The notes below the pieces were generated by a model. The model worked only from the letters and a program-made list of their open reading frames with translations. It was not told the DNA's origin and did no database searches. The translations under genes were made by a program, and so were the position numbers. A stretch of 7,250 nucleotides of DNA from contig JAILHQ010000118.1 of NCBI GenBank assembly GCA_024695725.1, positions 1-7,250 of the forward strand, in the 5' to 3' direction. Position 1 is the stretch's first letter. The number at the start of each line of letters is the position of its first letter. Source of the DNA: Cyanobacteria bacterium RUI128. GTDB taxonomy: Bacteria; Cyanobacteriota; Vampirovibrionia; Gastranaerophilales; Gastranaerophilaceae. Shown piece after piece: positions 6,605-7,250 of the stretch.

Positions 6605-6832
6605 TTATTCTTTGTTGAACCCTGCCTCATTATATTCTCTTGCTCTGTGTATGTACCACAGCCTTTCTTTGATTGAATTCATGTTATCTTTTATATCTGC
6701 CAATTCGTCCAACAAAACGGTTACATCTTTTCTCTGTGGTACGATTTCATCTTTTACAGGCTCAGGAACTTCTTCTCGCTCAGTCCATGCCGGTGTAAAA
6801 CACCCGTTTTCAAATAATTCTTTCATATCCAT
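6605..6832 (-). CDS. Small acidic protein of unknown function, 75 residues
   Basis: I do not recognise a family. The protein is acidic and soluble, with no signal peptide or membrane segment. The N-terminal part, MDMKELFENGCFTPAW, is followed by a Pro/Glu-rich stretch (EEVPEPVKDEIVPQ). From about residue 37 the sequence VTVLLDELADIKDNMNSI has heptad-like spacing and may form a short coiled coil, ending in a basic-aromatic patch (KERLWYIHRARE). Two further ATGs lie nearby. The one at 6841 is only one base from the AGAGGGG ribosome binding site (6843-6849), so the start at 6832 (10-base spacing) is chosen. It is second in a probable operon, 25 bases after the 69-residue gene and followed by a terminator. 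Confidence 0.65.
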   Translation of the reverse strand: MDMKELFENGCFTPAWTEREEVPEPVKDEIVPQRKDVTVLLDELADIKDNMNSIKERLWYIHRAREYNEAGFNKE

Positions 6833-6857
6833 AATCAACATGCCCCTCTTGTTTTTC

Positions 6858-7067
6858 TTAATCCTTTTGCGTAATAAATGAATGGAACAAATCTATTAAA
6901 TCAAATTTGCCATATTTAAACGGAACCTGTTTTTCATCGTATTCGCAGTCCGTAATTCTATGCAGCTCCTGCATTTCTTTATAACTCATTGAGTTAAAAT
7001 CAAAACTGGTCATCTCTGCATAATCTACCATTATTTCATCTGCATCAAATTCTCTCTTGTCGTTCAT
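6858..7067 (-). CDS. Small acidic protein of unknown function, 69 residues
   Basis: I do not recognise a family. The protein is strongly acidic in its first half (MNDKREFDADEIMVDYAEM) and rich in Asp, Glu, Tyr and Phe, with no signal or membrane segment. The second half reads FKYGKFDLIDLFHSFITQKD, which could form an amphipathic helix. The start is well supported: AAAGGAG at 7074-7080 lies six bases before ATG 7067. It is the first gene of a probable two-gene unit with the 75-residue protein downstream. No strong promoter could be identified in the AT-rich DNA upstream. Regulatory or phage-derived small proteins can look like this, but nothing here shows such a role. Confidence 0.68.
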   Translation of the reverse strand: MNDKREFDADEIMVDYAEMTSFDFNSMSYKEMQELHRITDCEYDEKQVPFKYGKFDLIDLFHSFITQKD

Positions 7068-7118
7068 AACACACTCCTTTAATGACTATCATTACATTCT
7101 CTTTAGTCGGAGGTTTTT

Positions 7119-7157
7119 ATGAAAAACTTTAGAGTTTTTAGTAATATCGTTACATAA
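7119..7157 (+). CDS. Possible 12-codon leader peptide frame
   Basis: ATG at 7119 follows GGAGG with a five-base T spacer, an ideal ribosome binding arrangement. The frame reads MKNFRVFSNIVT and then stops with TAA. Bases 7123-7139 also contain a small dyad (AAAAACT/AGTTTTT). No gene follows on this strand within the remaining 93 bases, so a leader role cannot be judged. Chance occurrence in AT-rich DNA is quite possible. Confidence 0.22.
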   Translation: MKNFRVFSNIVT

Positions 7158-7250
7158 TTTTACATTTATTGATTTTGTTTATTATTTTTTCAGGGATATT
7201 ATTTTGTATTTTTCAAGATATTTATTGTCTTTTCAACTGATAATTTTAAA

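Noticed and set aside
6612..6881. Plus-strand open frame of 89 codons antisense to the 75-residue protein
   Set aside because: There is no ribosome binding site, and composition is Ser/Leu-rich as expected for the reverse of an acidic helical protein. The minus-strand genes have ribosome binding sites and a terminator.

Overview
The window is AT-rich and bacterial, with bacterial-type -35/-10 promoters, purine-rich ribosome binding sites and U-tailed hairpin terminators. The dominant gene encodes an exported protein with a long N-terminal extension before its signal peptide and a passenger built on the GGA[I/V/L] and FxxN motifs of chlamydial polymorphic membrane proteins (Pmp). This points to a diderm bacterium. 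An uncultured host-associated lineage with a low-GC genome is my best guess (inference only). I could not fix the phylum.

Layout, all genes on the minus strand. (1) 1-5690: the 5' part, about 1,896 codons, of one giant uninterrupted gene that runs off the left edge. After the signal peptide come a short beta-helix-type repeat block A, a 231-residue spacer domain, a Tyr-rich linker, an 11-repeat block B, a second 230-residue spacer domain, a second Tyr-rich linker, and block C of at least 11 repeats. The carboxy end, and so the anchor or barrel, lies outside the window. (2) 5681-5761: its control region. A good sigma70-type promoter should start transcription at the foot of a near-perfect 20-bp hairpin. 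The loop of that hairpin holds the Shine-Dalgarno sequence and its 3' arm holds the start codon. (3) 5797-6148: AT-rich spacer with no supported gene. (4) 6149-6460: an intact tRNA-Ile(GAU) with promoter and terminator, preceded by a broken second tRNA-Ile copy that has its own promoter and a hairpin inserted in its anticodon arm. (5) 6504-7080: two small acidic unknown proteins in a probable operon, closed by a terminator. (6) 7081-7250: AT-rich, with only a 12-codon frame behind a strong ribosome binding site on the plus strand.

The giant gene looks like an independently transcribed surface adhesin whose translation may be gated by its 5' hairpin. The tRNA locus and the two-gene operon are separate units. 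The two observations most worth following are the start-codon hairpin and the hairpin-interrupted tRNA copy.
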